Notes: generated by a model from the sequence alone, not told the origin. A stretch of 64,000 nucleotides of DNA from Gymnodinialimonas sp. 57CJ19 (GCF_038396845.1 NZ_CP151587.1:3508001-3572000); one strand, 5' to 3'. Shown: positions 17,782 through 26,467, numbered from the stretch's first letter. Translations and numbers: made by a program.

Positions 17782-17886
17782 GCTCGGGCCTTTCTGAGAT
17801 GACAGTGGATCGGGTGAATATAGCCTGCTTCGCCCGCGTTGCGGGATCAAGCCCGATCGGGTGCATGCCCATCACCGCCCCCCCAT

Positions 17887-17918
17887 AAAAAAGCGGGCAC
17901 CTGTTTCCAGATGCCCGC
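17887..17918 (-). terminator. Strong intrinsic terminator of the BCCT transporter gene
   Basis: On the minus strand an 11-bp stem (GCGGGCATCTG with CAGGTGCCCGC, one G-U pair) closed by a GAAA tetraloop is followed by TTTTTT. It lies 25 bases after the transporter stop and before the cyclo-ligase, so the two minus-strand genes are probably separate transcripts. Confidence 0.88.
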
Positions 17919-17942
17919 CAAAATCGCTTTGCCAATCCTCAA

Positions 17943-19586
17943 TTACTTGAGTTCAGCGCGCTCGCTCTGCAAGCCACGGAAGATGCAATAGCACATCACC
18001 AACAGCACAAGCGTGAACAATAGCCCTGTGGAAATGACCATGGACTGAAGCGCCGCAAGGCCACCGCCAATCAGCAAGGCAATCGCGACGGCTCCTTCAA
18101 ATATGCACCAGAACACGCGCTGTGGAACAGGCGCATCGACCTTGCCACCCGCAGTGATCGTGTCGATCACCAACGAGCCAGAGTCCGAGGATGTCACGAA
18201 GAACACGACGACCAGCACGATGCCGATGAACGATGTGATGGAGGCCAGGGGAAGCTGTCCCAACATCTGGAACAACTGCCGGGGCAACTCTGCATCCTGT
18301 GCGCCGGTGAAGTTGTCCGTGATGACCTGATGAATCGCGGTGCCGCCAAAGATCGACATCCATGCGACGCACACAACAGACGGGATCAGAAGCACGCAGA
18401 TGATAAACTCACGCACCGAACGCCCCCGGCTGACGCGGGCGATAAACATGCCCACGAAAGGTGACCAGCTGATCCACCACGCCCAATAGAACGCCGTCCA
18501 GCCTTGGCTGAAGTTGACGTCTTCGCGCCCGAAGGGATTGGCAAGGGCGGGCAGGAACTCGACATACGCCTTCAGGCTGTCCCAGAAGAAGGCGAACAAA
18601 AACGCCGTTGGCCCCACGATCAGTGTGAACACCGCCAGCAAGCCCGCAAGGCCCATGTTGACCTCGGACAGGATCTTCACCCCTCCGTCGAGACCGCGGA
18701 GAACCGAAATCAGCGCAACGGCGGTGATTGCCGAGATCAAGATCACCTCGGTGGTGTTACCGATTGGAACACCGAATAGCTCGTTCAGGCCCGCATTGGC
18801 CTGTGTGGCACCGAAGCCCAGCGATGTCGCCAAACCAAAGAGCGTCGCAAAGACGGCCAGAATGTCGATGATGTGGCCCGGCCAACCGAAGACACGGTCC
18901 CCGAACAATGGGTAGAACGCCGACCGGATGGTCAGGGGCAAACCCTTGTTATAGCTGAACAACGCCAGCGCCAGACCGACGATCGCGTAGATACCCCAAG
19001 GGTGCAGACCCCAGTGATAGATGGTGGCCGCCATGCCAAGGCGGATTGATGCCTCTGCATCGCCTGCCGCGCCGGCCAACGGCGCCCAGTCCGAACGGAC
19101 CCCATCGGTCGAGACGGCCCCGCCCATGGAGGACGAGAAATGCGACAGCGGCTCTGACACGCCGTAAAACATCAGACCAATGCCCATTCCCGCTGCAAAC
19201 AGCATCGAGAACCAGCCGAGGTAAGTATAATCCGGCGTCGCCGTTGACCCGCCAAGGCGCACGCTGCCGAAGGGCGTTACAATCAACAAAAGCGCGAAGA
19301 TGACGACGATGTCAGCCGCGCCGATGAGGAACCAGTCGAAGTTCTTGGTGGTGAAATCGAACATGGCTTGGAAGATCGCGCCGGCCTGATCGGGCAACGC
19401 CAATGTGAAAAACACAAAGGCCACGATTGCCGCGCCAGAAATGGCGAAGACCGGGTTGTGAATGTCGAAGCCAAACGGCCCGACAGACCCGTCGACATTA
19501 TCCTGTCCTATCTCATATTCAGTGTCGATGACATCCGCGGCGCCTTCCGGCGCGGGTATGCCTTGGTTGGTACTTTCATCTGTCAC
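17943..19586 (-). CDS. BCCT family transporter (betaine/choline/carnitine)
   Basis: A 547-residue inner-membrane protein with about twelve hydrophobic segments after a 45-residue acidic N-terminus. The glycine-rich segment AAGMGIGLMFYGVSEPLSHF (about 128-147) has the GMGIG form seen in sodium-coupled betaine carriers such as BetP rather than the form of the CaiT exchanger. The substrate-box segment FYWAWWISWSPFVGMFIAR (about 365-383) carries the Trp cluster that binds trimethylammonium groups. The start is GTG 19586, with AAAGGG nine bases upstream. The long acidic N-terminus and short C-terminus differ from BetP, whose osmosensing C-terminus is long, so the protein may serve nutrition as much as osmoprotection. 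Glycine betaine or choline is likely. Confidence 0.94.
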   Translation of the reverse strand: MTDESTNQGIPAPEGAADVIDTEYEIGQDNVDGSVGPFGFDIHNPVFAISGAAIVAFVFFTLALPDQAGAIFQAMFDFTTKNFDWFLIGAADIVVIFALLLIVTPFGSVRLGGSTATPDYTYLGWFSMLFAAGMGIGLMFYGVSEPLSHFSSSMGGAVSTDGVRSDWAPLAGAAGDAEASIRLGMAATIYHWGLHPWGIYAIVGLALALFSYNKGLPLTIRSAFYPLFGDRVFGWPGHIIDILAVFATLFGLATSLGFGATQANAGLNELFGVPIGNTTEVILISAITAVALISVLRGLDGGVKILSEVNMGLAGLLAVFTLIVGPTAFLFAFFWDSLKAYVEFLPALANPFGREDVNFSQGWTAFYWAWWISWSPFVGMFIARVSRGRSVREFIICVLLIPSVVCVAWMSIFGGTAIHQVITDNFTGAQDAELPRQLFQMLGQLPLASITSFIGIVLVVVFFVTSSDSGSLVIDTITAGGKVDAPVPQRVFWCIFEGAVAIALLIGGGLAALQSMVISTGLLFTLVLLVMCYCIFRGLQSERAELK

Positions 19587-20255
19587 GATAAAACCCTTTC
19601 CCGTGGTTTCTTATTTTCAAGCGGATCAATGGCCGTGGGGCACGATTGCAAGAGGGTGCGGCACCTCTTTTGCCAATTGCGCCGGTTGGGGAACGAAGCC
19701 CCAACGCAGTGAGCCATTTGACCGCTTTAACCAATGGCTATCAGCTTTTATCCAAAGTCGAAAGCAGTAGCTTTGTTGGGCATTTGTGCATTGCCGCAGC
19801 CTCTCAATGGCTTGGCGGTGGTCACTTTTGCCCTCGGGGCCCACCCTACACCGGGCGCCTTCGGGCCGTTCCTCAGCGTTGCGAACGTGATGAGACGGAT
19901 CAATCGCAGCGGCCACTTCGACGTGCTTTCCGGCGTGACCACTTACAGGCAGGCGGTGTTTCGCCCGTGGGAGCCTTTCGGCAAGACCCCTCGGCTTCAC
20001 CATCAAGGCTCTCTCGGCCATGCGCCATGTACGGGAGCCTCCAGGCGCGACCGGACTGCTTGAGGCCTTCGACGTGATTGCAGACCCGAACGATCCGCGG
20101 GACCTTTTCGGTACTATTTTACCCAACGCCATCAGCGCGCAGCCTCGGCTTTGGCCTTAAGTCCACGGTCGCCCTCGGGGGCGCTGTGACATTTTTATGA
20201 CACGCCTTGAGGGGCCATCTGTGGGAGCAGTGGGGACTGAAAAATTAAGGCTTTG

Positions 20256-20263
20256 TTAACCAT
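20256..20263. promoter_or_regulatory. Candidate CtrA half-site TTAACCAT (distal)
   Basis: TTAACCAT matches the half-site form bound by the alphaproteobacterial regulator CtrA. It lies 333 bases upstream of the kinase start at 20596. No second TTAA follows at the seven-base spacing, so this is at best a weak or half site. Confidence 0.3.
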
Positions 20264-20507
20264 TTCACCTTTCGAACATCGCGTTTCGGACTGATGTCCG
20301 GAAAAAGCTAATAGTTTCAGCGCACAAGTGCTCGGCCGACCAAATTGCATAGGTTTTCGGCCCAATCCATCGCGTCCACTGTGTCCCAATTGTCGGCTGG
20401 GCGCGTACCATTGACTGGCGCCAACCATGACGCCACCCGGGTAAAAAACGCTCATATCTAACAAGCAGTTGCCCGCTTCTTTGCGCGTAGATAATCTCAA
20501 AGGGTTG

Positions 20508-20515
20508 TTAACGAT
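20508..20515. promoter_or_regulatory. Candidate CtrA half-site TTAACGAT (proximal)
   Basis: TTAACGAT sits 81 bases upstream of the kinase start, within GTTGTTAACGATCATTTC. It resembles the distal site, whose context is TTTGTTAACCATTTC. The repetition of a TTGTTAAC(C/G)AT core in one promoter region is the reason to list it. Confidence 0.3.
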
Positions 20516-20595
20516 CATTTCTTGACCCTTCGGCGCAGTTTTAAAGCCGAAGTAGGTGTCATGTTGCGGCTAAACCTGATGATCGGACTCAATCC

Positions 20596-22638
20596 ATGAG
20601 ATTTTTTTGGGCAGTATCCCCCTACACAACCAACTTCGTGGTGGTTGCAATGGCGATCGTCGTCGGGTTGGTGCTGGATCGCGCCAACGTGAACCAACAC
20701 CTGTCCACGCAGCGCCTTCAAGTTCTTGAAGACTCGTATGAATTACAGGCCGCGCTGGAGCACGAGATCAGCGAGAAGCTATGGCTGACCGAGGGCTTGG
20801 CATCGGTCATCACGGTGAGCCCGGATCTGGGCCAAGACGAATACGCCCGGTCGGCGGCGATCTTGGTGGAGAACTCCGACAACGTCATCAACGTTGCCGC
20901 TTCGCCCGATATGGTTATCGAATTTATTTACCCAATCGAGGGGAATGAAGCCACGCTTGGCGTCGACCTGACACAGCAAGGTCAACTTGTTTCAGGCTTG
21001 CAGCAAGCCATTGATACCGGAGAGACCATTTTTACCGGACCGGTCGAGCTTTTGCAGGGCATGCAAGGGTTCATCACACGGGCTGCGGTGTACATCGAAG
21101 GTGCCGAAGGGGCGGAGCCCGAACTTTGGGGCATCGTTTCCTTGGTGATGGACGCAGGCGTGTTGTTTGAAACCGTCGGGCTTGGCGCGCCGGGCTTGGA
21201 AAATGCCTACGCTATCCATGATGGCGATGGCCTGCTTCTGGCAGGTGACGCGTCCATCATGGAGCTGGCCCCGGTAGCGACCAGCGTGAGCGCGCCAGGT
21301 GTGAATTGGGAACTGCTGGCCGCCCCCCGTGATGGGTGGTCCCTTTCCCCGCCGAACCGGATGGAAACGTGGCTTGTGCTGCTTCTGATAACATTGGGCT
21401 TGCTGGTCGTTTTCCGCGTGTTGCAATGGGCGTTGGACCGCAAGGATGTGGCTGAAACGCAGTTGGCAGAGGCCGTGGAATCCCTGAGCGACGGCTTTGC
21501 CCTCTACGATCCGGATGGCAATCTGACGATGTGCAACCAGACCTACCGGGATATGTTCCCGCGCGCCGCTGACATCATGCAGCCCGGTGTTTCCTTTGAG
21601 CAAATTTTGCGTCGCGGTATTGAGACGGGCCATTTCCCCCACGCCGAGGGCCGCGAGGCGGAATGGATCACTGAACGCGTTGCAGCCCACCGCAATCCGA
21701 CAGAACCCGTTGAATTCAAGATGCCCGATGGCCGCTGGTTGCGGGTGGAAGAACGCAAGACCGCCTCTGACCACGTAGCAGGCATCTTGGTTGACGTGAC
21801 GCAGCTGAAGGACGCCGTGGTCCGATCCGAGGCCGCCAGCGCCGCGAAGACGGACTTCCTGAACACTGTCAGTCACGAATTGCGGACGCCCCTATCCGTC
21901 ATTCTCGGATACAACTCTTTCATGAAAAACCTGAGTGCATTGCCAAGCTATCGCTGGCTTCAGGGTGAAATCAAAACCGATGACCTCCACGACCGGCTGG
22001 AGACCTTTGCCAAAGACATCAAGAAGTTTTCGGATCAGATCGACACGTCGGGCAAACAACTGATGGCCCTGATTGCCAGTGTTCTTGACATTGCTGCCAT
22101 CGAAGAAGGCACGCTGCAACTCCACCCCGAAAACCTCAGCCTTGAACAGACTCTGGCCGAAACCGTCAGCCAGCTGCAAGTCGTGGCCCAGGGCAAGGGG
22201 CTGGACCTGATTTTGGATGCCAGTGAAAGCAACGTCTGGGCGGATCCCGTTCGTCTGCGTCAGATCCTGCTCAACATCATCGGGAACGCACTGAAATTTA
22301 CCGAGAGCGGCTCGGTCACGGTCCGCAGCAAGCGAGATCACGCCGGAACGCACATCATCGTCACCGATACCGGCCCCGGCATTGAACCCGTGGTTCTGGC
22401 CTCCATCTTCGACCGTTTCAAGCAGGCCGACGCCTCCAGCAGCCGCAAGCATGGGGGCATTGGCCTTGGCCTGTCCATTGCCAAGGAACTGACAGAACTG
22501 CACAAAGGGACCATTCAGGTCGATAGCCACGTAGGCGAAGGCACGACCTTTAAAGTTACCCTGCCATCCCATGAGCCGGAGCAGAATGGCCATAAGAAAC
22601 AAGATGTTGCCAGCCAGCTACCATCACAATGCGCGTAA
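20596..22638 (+). CDS. Membrane histidine kinase: CHASE-type sensor, PAS, HisKA, HATPase
   Basis: A 680-residue sensor kinase. TM1 is about 10-28. The periplasmic part (about 30-255) carries CHASE-like features (LWLTEGLASVITVSPDL, NVINVAASPDMVIEFIYP, ATLGVDL, then TIFTGPVELLQGMQGFI). TM2 is WLVLLLITLGLLVVF (about 258-275). A PAS domain follows (SLSDGFALYDPDGNLTMCNQ, about 295-400), then HisKA with phosphoacceptor His427 in NTVSHELRTPLS, then the ATPase with NIIGNALKF, TDTGPGIEP and GGIGLGLSIA. There is no receiver domain, so phosphate must pass to a separate regulator; the Hpt protein and two receivers encoded just downstream are the obvious partners. It sits at the head of the relay cluster. 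Confidence 0.93.
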   Translation: MRFFWAVSPYTTNFVVVAMAIVVGLVLDRANVNQHLSTQRLQVLEDSYELQAALEHEISEKLWLTEGLASVITVSPDLGQDEYARSAAILVENSDNVINVAASPDMVIEFIYPIEGNEATLGVDLTQQGQLVSGLQQAIDTGETIFTGPVELLQGMQGFITRAAVYIEGAEGAEPELWGIVSLVMDAGVLFETVGLGAPGLENAYAIHDGDGLLLAGDASIMELAPVATSVSAPGVNWELLAAPRDGWSLSPPNRMETWLVLLLITLGLLVVFRVLQWALDRKDVAETQLAEAVESLSDGFALYDPDGNLTMCNQTYRDMFPRAADIMQPGVSFEQILRRGIETGHFPHAEGREAEWITERVAAHRNPTEPVEFKMPDGRWLRVEERKTASDHVAGILVDVTQLKDAVVRSEAASAAKTDFLNTVSHELRTPLSVILGYNSFMKNLSALPSYRWLQGEIKTDDLHDRLETFAKDIKKFSDQIDTSGKQLMALIASVLDIAAIEEGTLQLHPENLSLEQTLAETVSQLQVVAQGKGLDLILDASESNVWADPVRLRQILLNIIGNALKFTESGSVTVRSKRDHAGTHIIVTDTGPGIEPVVLASIFDRFKQADASSSRKHGGIGLGLSIAKELTELHKGTIQVDSHVGEGTTFKVTLPSHEPEQNGHKKQDVASQLPSQCA

Positions 22639-22753
22639 CTCGACTTAATTTGGCCCATTTTTTTGGCGATCTTTATGCTAAGAAGCATAGACAGGGGCAA
22701 CGTTCCCAGTCGTGTGAAGAACGAGTAACTATCAAGTGTTATTGAGGCAGGTT

Positions 22754-24412
22754 ATGAGCAAGTTCAACAAAACAACGATCTTGGCCCTCGCGCTTGGCAA
22801 TATGTTGATCGCTTGTGCGATCCCCGCCTTCTTCCACGCATTCGTTTCGACCTTCGCAATCACCTCACTTGTCGGCTACTTCGGCTACGTCCTCCTCATC
22901 TTCTTCATTGTATCCGCAATCACGTTTGTCAGCTTGCGGATCACCCATGACAGTCGCCGCGCTGCAACCGACGCGCTTGTGGGCGGCTATGATGCCGCCA
23001 TCGGATTGCGCGACAAGGCCATCAACCAACACACCATCGTTTGCACCACCAACGGAAACGGCGAACTCAAGTCTGTTAACGAAAACTTTGTCAGGGCCTT
23101 CGGCTACTCCCCTGCCGAGGTGTTGGGCAGAACGACTGAGATGCTCTATTTCGACGACGGCGGGCCCAAATTCCAAGATGTTCTGGGCGTCGCAGGAAGC
23201 GGTGGCGTTTGGAAGGGCGAGCAGCGCCTGAGGGCCAAAGACGGCTCTATCGTGTCCGTTGAAACCACGATCATCCCGCGTTTTGATGATCTCGGGAACC
23301 ACCTCGAAAGCATCTCGATCCGCACCGACCAAACCGCGGCCCGCGCCAAGGCCGCCAGCGACAGCCGTAACGCGGTGATCGAAGGTCTGCCCGATGGGGT
23401 CATTGTGTATGATCCAGACACCTACAAGATCAAATATGTGAACGCCAATGGCCGCGCGCGTCTGAAATGGTCCGTGAATGACCTTGGCGACAAGACCATT
23501 TTCGACACGTTCAAGGACTTCGATAAGGGCCTGTTCCGCCGCTATCTTGAGCCGCTCCAATCTGGCGAGGCGCAGCAGGTGACGCTTCAGGTCGATCACA
23601 ATCGTGCCCCGATCGAAATTCTCACCCATCTGGACACCAGCCCCAACGGTCGCCGCAGCCTGATTTCTGTTGTGCGTGACATCTCGGAACGGAGGGCGGC
23701 CGAGAAGCTGAAGCTGACCTCTGTATCGACCGTAAGCCACGAATTGCGCACCCCCCTCACCTCGATCAAAGGGGCGCTCCGCCTGCTGGAATCCGGCGGG
23801 TTGGGTGACATGAGCGATAAAGCCAAGCACATGATCGCCATCGCCAACCGCAATAGTGACCGCCTTCTGGCGCTGGTGAACGACATTTTGGTCCTGGAAA
23901 AGATCGAAGCGGGCGAAATGTCCGTGACCTGGCAAGAGGTTAATCTGAAAGACCTGCTGGCTGAGGCGGCCGAAAACCACGCCTCTTACGCCGAGCAAAC
24001 CAACGTCCGCTTCGAGGTTGTGTCATCGGAGTTTGACGCTGTCGTACAGGCCGACCCCGAACGGCTTATGCAGGTCCTGGCTAATCTGATGTCCAACGCC
24101 GCCAAATTCTCTCCGCCAAACGGCACGGTGCATCTGCACCTGAAGGATGTGGGCGACGCATGGCGCCTGTGCGTTGAAGATCACGGTCCTGGCATTCCCG
24201 AGGCCGCCCGCAAGACGCTGTTCGACAGCTTCTTCCAAGTGACCGCGGACACCCGCTATTCGCGCCCCGGCACCGGGCTTGGCCTGACCATCTCCAAACG
24301 GATTATGGAATTGCACGGAGGCTCGATTTCCTTCACGACCGAGCTGGACAAAGGCACGGTCTTCCACTGCGACCTTAGAAAGCAAGCTGACACTCAAGAT
24401 TGCGCCGCATGA
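22754..24412 (+). CDS. Membrane histidine kinase with two PAS domains
   Basis: A 552-residue kinase. ATG 22754 follows GAGGCAGGTT and is preferred to the frame start at 22736. Two adjacent membrane segments (about 9-30 and 38-60) leave almost no periplasmic loop, so it senses within the membrane or cytoplasm. PAS1 (about 95-200) includes VNENFVRAFGYSPAEVLGRT; PAS2 (about 208-305) includes LPDGVIVYDPDTYKIKYVN. HisKA has His329 in STVSHELRTPLTS; the ATPase shows LMSNAAKFSPPNG, DHGPGIPEA and GTGLGLTIS. It overlaps the next short open frame by ATGA, although the receiver start used here is slightly further on. Like the first kinase it has no receiver, so the cluster supplies two inputs to shared downstream partners. 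Confidence 0.93.
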   Translation: MSKFNKTTILALALGNMLIACAIPAFFHAFVSTFAITSLVGYFGYVLLIFFIVSAITFVSLRITHDSRRAATDALVGGYDAAIGLRDKAINQHTIVCTTNGNGELKSVNENFVRAFGYSPAEVLGRTTEMLYFDDGGPKFQDVLGVAGSGGVWKGEQRLRAKDGSIVSVETTIIPRFDDLGNHLESISIRTDQTAARAKAASDSRNAVIEGLPDGVIVYDPDTYKIKYVNANGRARLKWSVNDLGDKTIFDTFKDFDKGLFRRYLEPLQSGEAQQVTLQVDHNRAPIEILTHLDTSPNGRRSLISVVRDISERRAAEKLKLTSVSTVSHELRTPLTSIKGALRLLESGGLGDMSDKAKHMIAIANRNSDRLLALVNDILVLEKIEAGEMSVTWQEVNLKDLLAEAAENHASYAEQTNVRFEVVSSEFDAVVQADPERLMQVLANLMSNAAKFSPPNGTVHLHLKDVGDAWRLCVEDHGPGIPEAARKTLFDSFFQVTADTRYSRPGTGLGLTISKRIMELHGGSISFTTELDKGTVFHCDLRKQADTQDCAA

Positions 24413-24468
24413 CTAATCTAATTCCATTTCCGGGCAAGACCCGAGGGTTGGGATCCAAGGGAAACTTA

Positions 24469-24852
24469 ATGCCTGAACTGACCAATATTCTGCATGTAGA
24501 CGATGATTTCGATATCCGGGACATCGTCCAAATGTCGTTGAGCCTGGACGATTCACTGACCCTTCACCAATGCAGTTCCGGCAGCGAGGCTTTGGACTAC
24601 CTGCAAGCCAATGTGCCTGACCTATTGCTGCTGGACGTGATGATGCCCGGCATGACGGGGCCCGAGTTGTGGGCAAAGATCAAAGAGCTTCCCGGCGTTC
24701 ATGCCAACATTCCCACGATCTTCATGACCGCCAAGGCCGAGGATTCACTGTCAAAAGAGCTGCTGGAACAAGGCGCCATTGGCGTCATCACCAAGCCCTT
24801 TGATCCCATGTCTTTGGGCGAAGACATTCGCGCGGTTTGGGCCAAATTGTAA
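24469..24852 (+). CDS. Single-domain response regulator (CheY-like)
   Basis: A 127-residue receiver with no output domain. ATG 24469 is chosen because AAGGGA lies about eight bases upstream and the receiver strand LTNILHVDDDFD begins at once. The frame also runs back to ATG 24409, which overlaps the kinase stop, so a 20-residue longer form is possible. The acidic pair is DD12-13, the phosphoacceptor is Asp56 in LLLLDVMMPGMTG, then TAKAED and ITKPFDP supply the Thr and Lys positions. It probably acts as a phosphate shuttle or sink, or by protein contact, between the two kinases and the Hpt protein encoded 1.2 kb downstream. Confidence 0.93.
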   Translation: MPELTNILHVDDDFDIRDIVQMSLSLDDSLTLHQCSSGSEALDYLQANVPDLLLLDVMMPGMTGPELWAKIKELPGVHANIPTIFMTAKAEDSLSKELLEQGAIGVITKPFDPMSLGEDIRAVWAKL

Positions 24853-24873
24853 CACCACCTTCGCGATTTGTGC

Positions 24874-24915
24874 ACCGCCCAGGCGGCGTCTCCGGCGCGA
24901 CCGCCCAGGCGGCGT
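24874..24915. repeat. Tandem pair of a 16-base palindromic repeat
   Basis: ACCGCCCAGGCGGCGT occurs at 24874-24889 and again, identically, at 24900-24915, 26 bases start to start. Each copy contains the small palindrome CCGCC-CA-GGCGG. They begin 22 bases after the lone receiver gene, in a 305-base gap before the next regulator. They could act as transcript-end hairpins, since no U-run follows, or as a repeated protein site. Confidence 0.55.
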
Positions 24916-25157
24916 GGCGCTGTTTACACCAGTGCCGCCCGCCCTGCCCTATTCTCGCGGTCCCTTGATACCCAACAGCCAAAGCGTTGCGTTCATCATG
25001 AGGCCCGCTGGCGAACAAAGTTTCGCCCAATTCATCAACTAAAAATTAATTAAGATTCGAGCGGGGACCGAGATGTGACCCCAACTCCCATAAGTCGCTC
25101 GATCAAAAAACGTCAAAAATACCGGTGCAAAACCGGTGAAAGAATAGGAATTGAGCC

Positions 25158-26096
25158 GTGAAACTTCTTGCTGTTGATGACGACCCCATTTTCCTGGATC
25201 TTCTCGTCACTACCCTGAATGAACTCGGGTACGACAACATCACTCCCGTCAAATCCGCGATGGAAGCCCTGCACGAGCTGGCCATTGCGACCGATCCGTT
25301 TGATTGCCTGTTGTTCGACATTCAGATGCCGGTAAAAAACGGCATCGACCTGACCAAGGAAGTCCGGCAGCAAGCGCGCTATGCCCATACGCCGATCATC
25401 ATGATCACGTCGATGCAGCAGCGTGACTTCATTGACCAAGCCTATGCCGCCGGCGCGAATGACTATGTGGTCAAGCCGATCCAATCCTTGGAACTGGCCG
25501 CGCGTATTGGCATGGTAAAGAAGGTTGCGGAACTGAATGATCAGGTCAGGCACGCCGCCTCCAGAACCGGTCAAACCTTCCGCTTCAGCGACGCGATCCC
25601 TCTGGAGCCGCGCGACAACATCCTTAATTACCTGGCGCTGGAAAACTATCTGCTGACCCTGGGTCGCCTGAGAATGTCAAACATCTGCGCCTTTGGCGTG
25701 TCTTTGGTTGGGGCCAGCGATCGTTTCGCTACGTCCCCGATTGATGAATATACCGACATCCTGAACGACATCGCGGCCATCGTCGTGGACCACACGATCA
25801 AATACCGTCCACTGGTGTCCTACGCGGGCTCTGGCCGGTTTATCGTGGTTCTGCCACGGGCCATGGGCCTGGATACGGAAGACTTGGCCGCCTTTGTGAA
25901 TGCCGAGCTCGAGTCGCTCTATACCTCCGTTTATCTGCCCGAAGAAATGGGCGCAGAAGTGCGGATGGGGCCGGTTCACCGCCCCCGTATGCTCAACGGC
26001 TTCTCTCCGAATTCGATGATCACCAAAGTCCTTGGCGGCATGAGCGATGAAGTCCAAGGTGCCCGTTACAAGCATCTTTGGAAAAGCGCAGCGTAA
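25158..26096 (+). CDS. Response regulator: receiver plus degenerate GGDEF-like domain
   Basis: A 312-residue protein paralogous to 15680-16618. The receiver (about 1-120) has DDD9-11, phosphoacceptor Asp54 in LLFDIQMPVKNG and Lys in YVVKPIQ. The C-terminal domain (about 155-312) includes YLALENYLLTLGRL, then EYTDILNDIAAIV, then PLVSYAGSGRFIVVLPR. The order of strands and the position of GSGRF correspond to the GG(D/E)EF turn of diguanylate cyclases, but the catalytic acidic residues are gone, so it should not make cyclic di-GMP. No DNA-binding domain is present. ATG is replaced by GTG at 25158, in the run GAGCCGTGAAACTT. It ends two bases before the Hpt gene, so the pair is coexpressed and likely interacts. 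Confidence 0.85.
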   Translation: MKLLAVDDDPIFLDLLVTTLNELGYDNITPVKSAMEALHELAIATDPFDCLLFDIQMPVKNGIDLTKEVRQQARYAHTPIIMITSMQQRDFIDQAYAAGANDYVVKPIQSLELAARIGMVKKVAELNDQVRHAASRTGQTFRFSDAIPLEPRDNILNYLALENYLLTLGRLRMSNICAFGVSLVGASDRFATSPIDEYTDILNDIAAIVVDHTIKYRPLVSYAGSGRFIVVLPRAMGLDTEDLAAFVNAELESLYTSVYLPEEMGAEVRMGPVHRPRMLNGFSPNSMITKVLGGMSDEVQGARYKHLWKSAA

Positions 26097-26098
26097 CC

Positions 26099-26467
26099 AT
26101 GGCCCCTTCCCGATCCACCCCCAAGGCAGGCGATCAGTTTGCCGATGCTCTTGCACGGGTCCGGGCGCGGTTTGTGGATTCCATCCCCGACCGACTGGAG
26201 GAAATCGGCTGCCAGTTTGAGCGTATCTCGGACGGCGAAGACCTTGCCGATTGTCTGCACGGGATAGAGCGCGAGTTGCACAAGGTTGCCGGGATTGCGG
26301 GCTCGATCGGGCTTGGCGACCTCGGGGCGAAAAGTGCCCGCGCTGAGGCGATGCTGATTGATGAACGCACGGGCGAGCCGGGCTCCGTCGGCGTGGAAAA
26401 GGTGTTTGAGGCGGTCGTTGACCTGACCGAAGACCTCAAAGCTGTGCAAGCCAACAGCCCCGCCTGA
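26099..26467 (+). CDS. Hpt domain phosphotransfer protein
   Basis: A 122-residue all-helical protein. The phosphoacceptor motif is ELHKVAGIAGSIGLGDLG with His61, matching the HKxxGxAxxxG pattern of histidine phosphotransfer domains. Nothing else is attached, so it is a free-standing phosphate shuttle. ATG 26099 follows the upstream stop by two bases; an in-frame TTG at 26078 would overlap the regulator but is a poorer start. Encoded last in the cluster, it can link the receiverless kinases to the receivers at 24469, 25158 and perhaps 15680, although kinase-to-Hpt transfer normally requires a receiver in between, a role the single-domain receiver could fill. A bidirectional terminator follows. 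Confidence 0.9.
   Translation: MAPSRSTPKAGDQFADALARVRARFVDSIPDRLEEIGCQFERISDGEDLADCLHGIERELHKVAGIAGSIGLGDLGAKSARAEAMLIDERTGEPGSVGVEKVFEAVVDLTEDLKAVQANSPA

Larger units (their letters stand above)
19590..20595. other. About 1 kb without a supportable gene
   Basis: Open frames exist on both strands (up to 168 codons on minus at 19626-20132) but none has a recognisable domain, a ribosome-binding site or neighbours' codon usage, and they overlap each other. The left part (about 19647-19790) folds into successive hairpins: GCAAGAGGG/CACCTCTTTTGC, GTTGGGG/CCCCAAC (7 bp, near 19685-19705) and AGCCATT/AATGGCT (7 bp, near 19710-19738). A fragment near 19985-20160 reads on the plus strand as a plausible protein tail (AFDVIADPNDPRDLFGTI) with a stop just upstream, so a decayed gene is possible. 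It does not match RNase P, tmRNA, SRP or 6S landmarks that I could check. The right end holds the promoter of the kinase at 20596. Confidence 0.4.

Noticed and set aside
17782..17942. Possible 6S RNA upstream of 5-formyl-THF cyclo-ligase, a location known in Rhodobacter sphaeroides
   Set aside because: The gap is only about 160 bases and contains the BCCT terminator; the remainder does not form the long bulged hairpin expected for 6S RNA.
19626..20132. 168-codon minus-strand frame and overlapping plus-strand frames in the 1 kb gap
   Set aside because: No domain, no ribosome-binding site, mutually overlapping, composition unlike neighbours. Kept as an unassigned region.
19590..20200. RNase P RNA, tmRNA or SRP RNA in the gene-poor stretch
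   Set aside because: The core motifs I would expect on either strand (AGGAAAGTC for RNase P, the GGAAGG region of SRP, a tag-coding segment of tmRNA) were not found.
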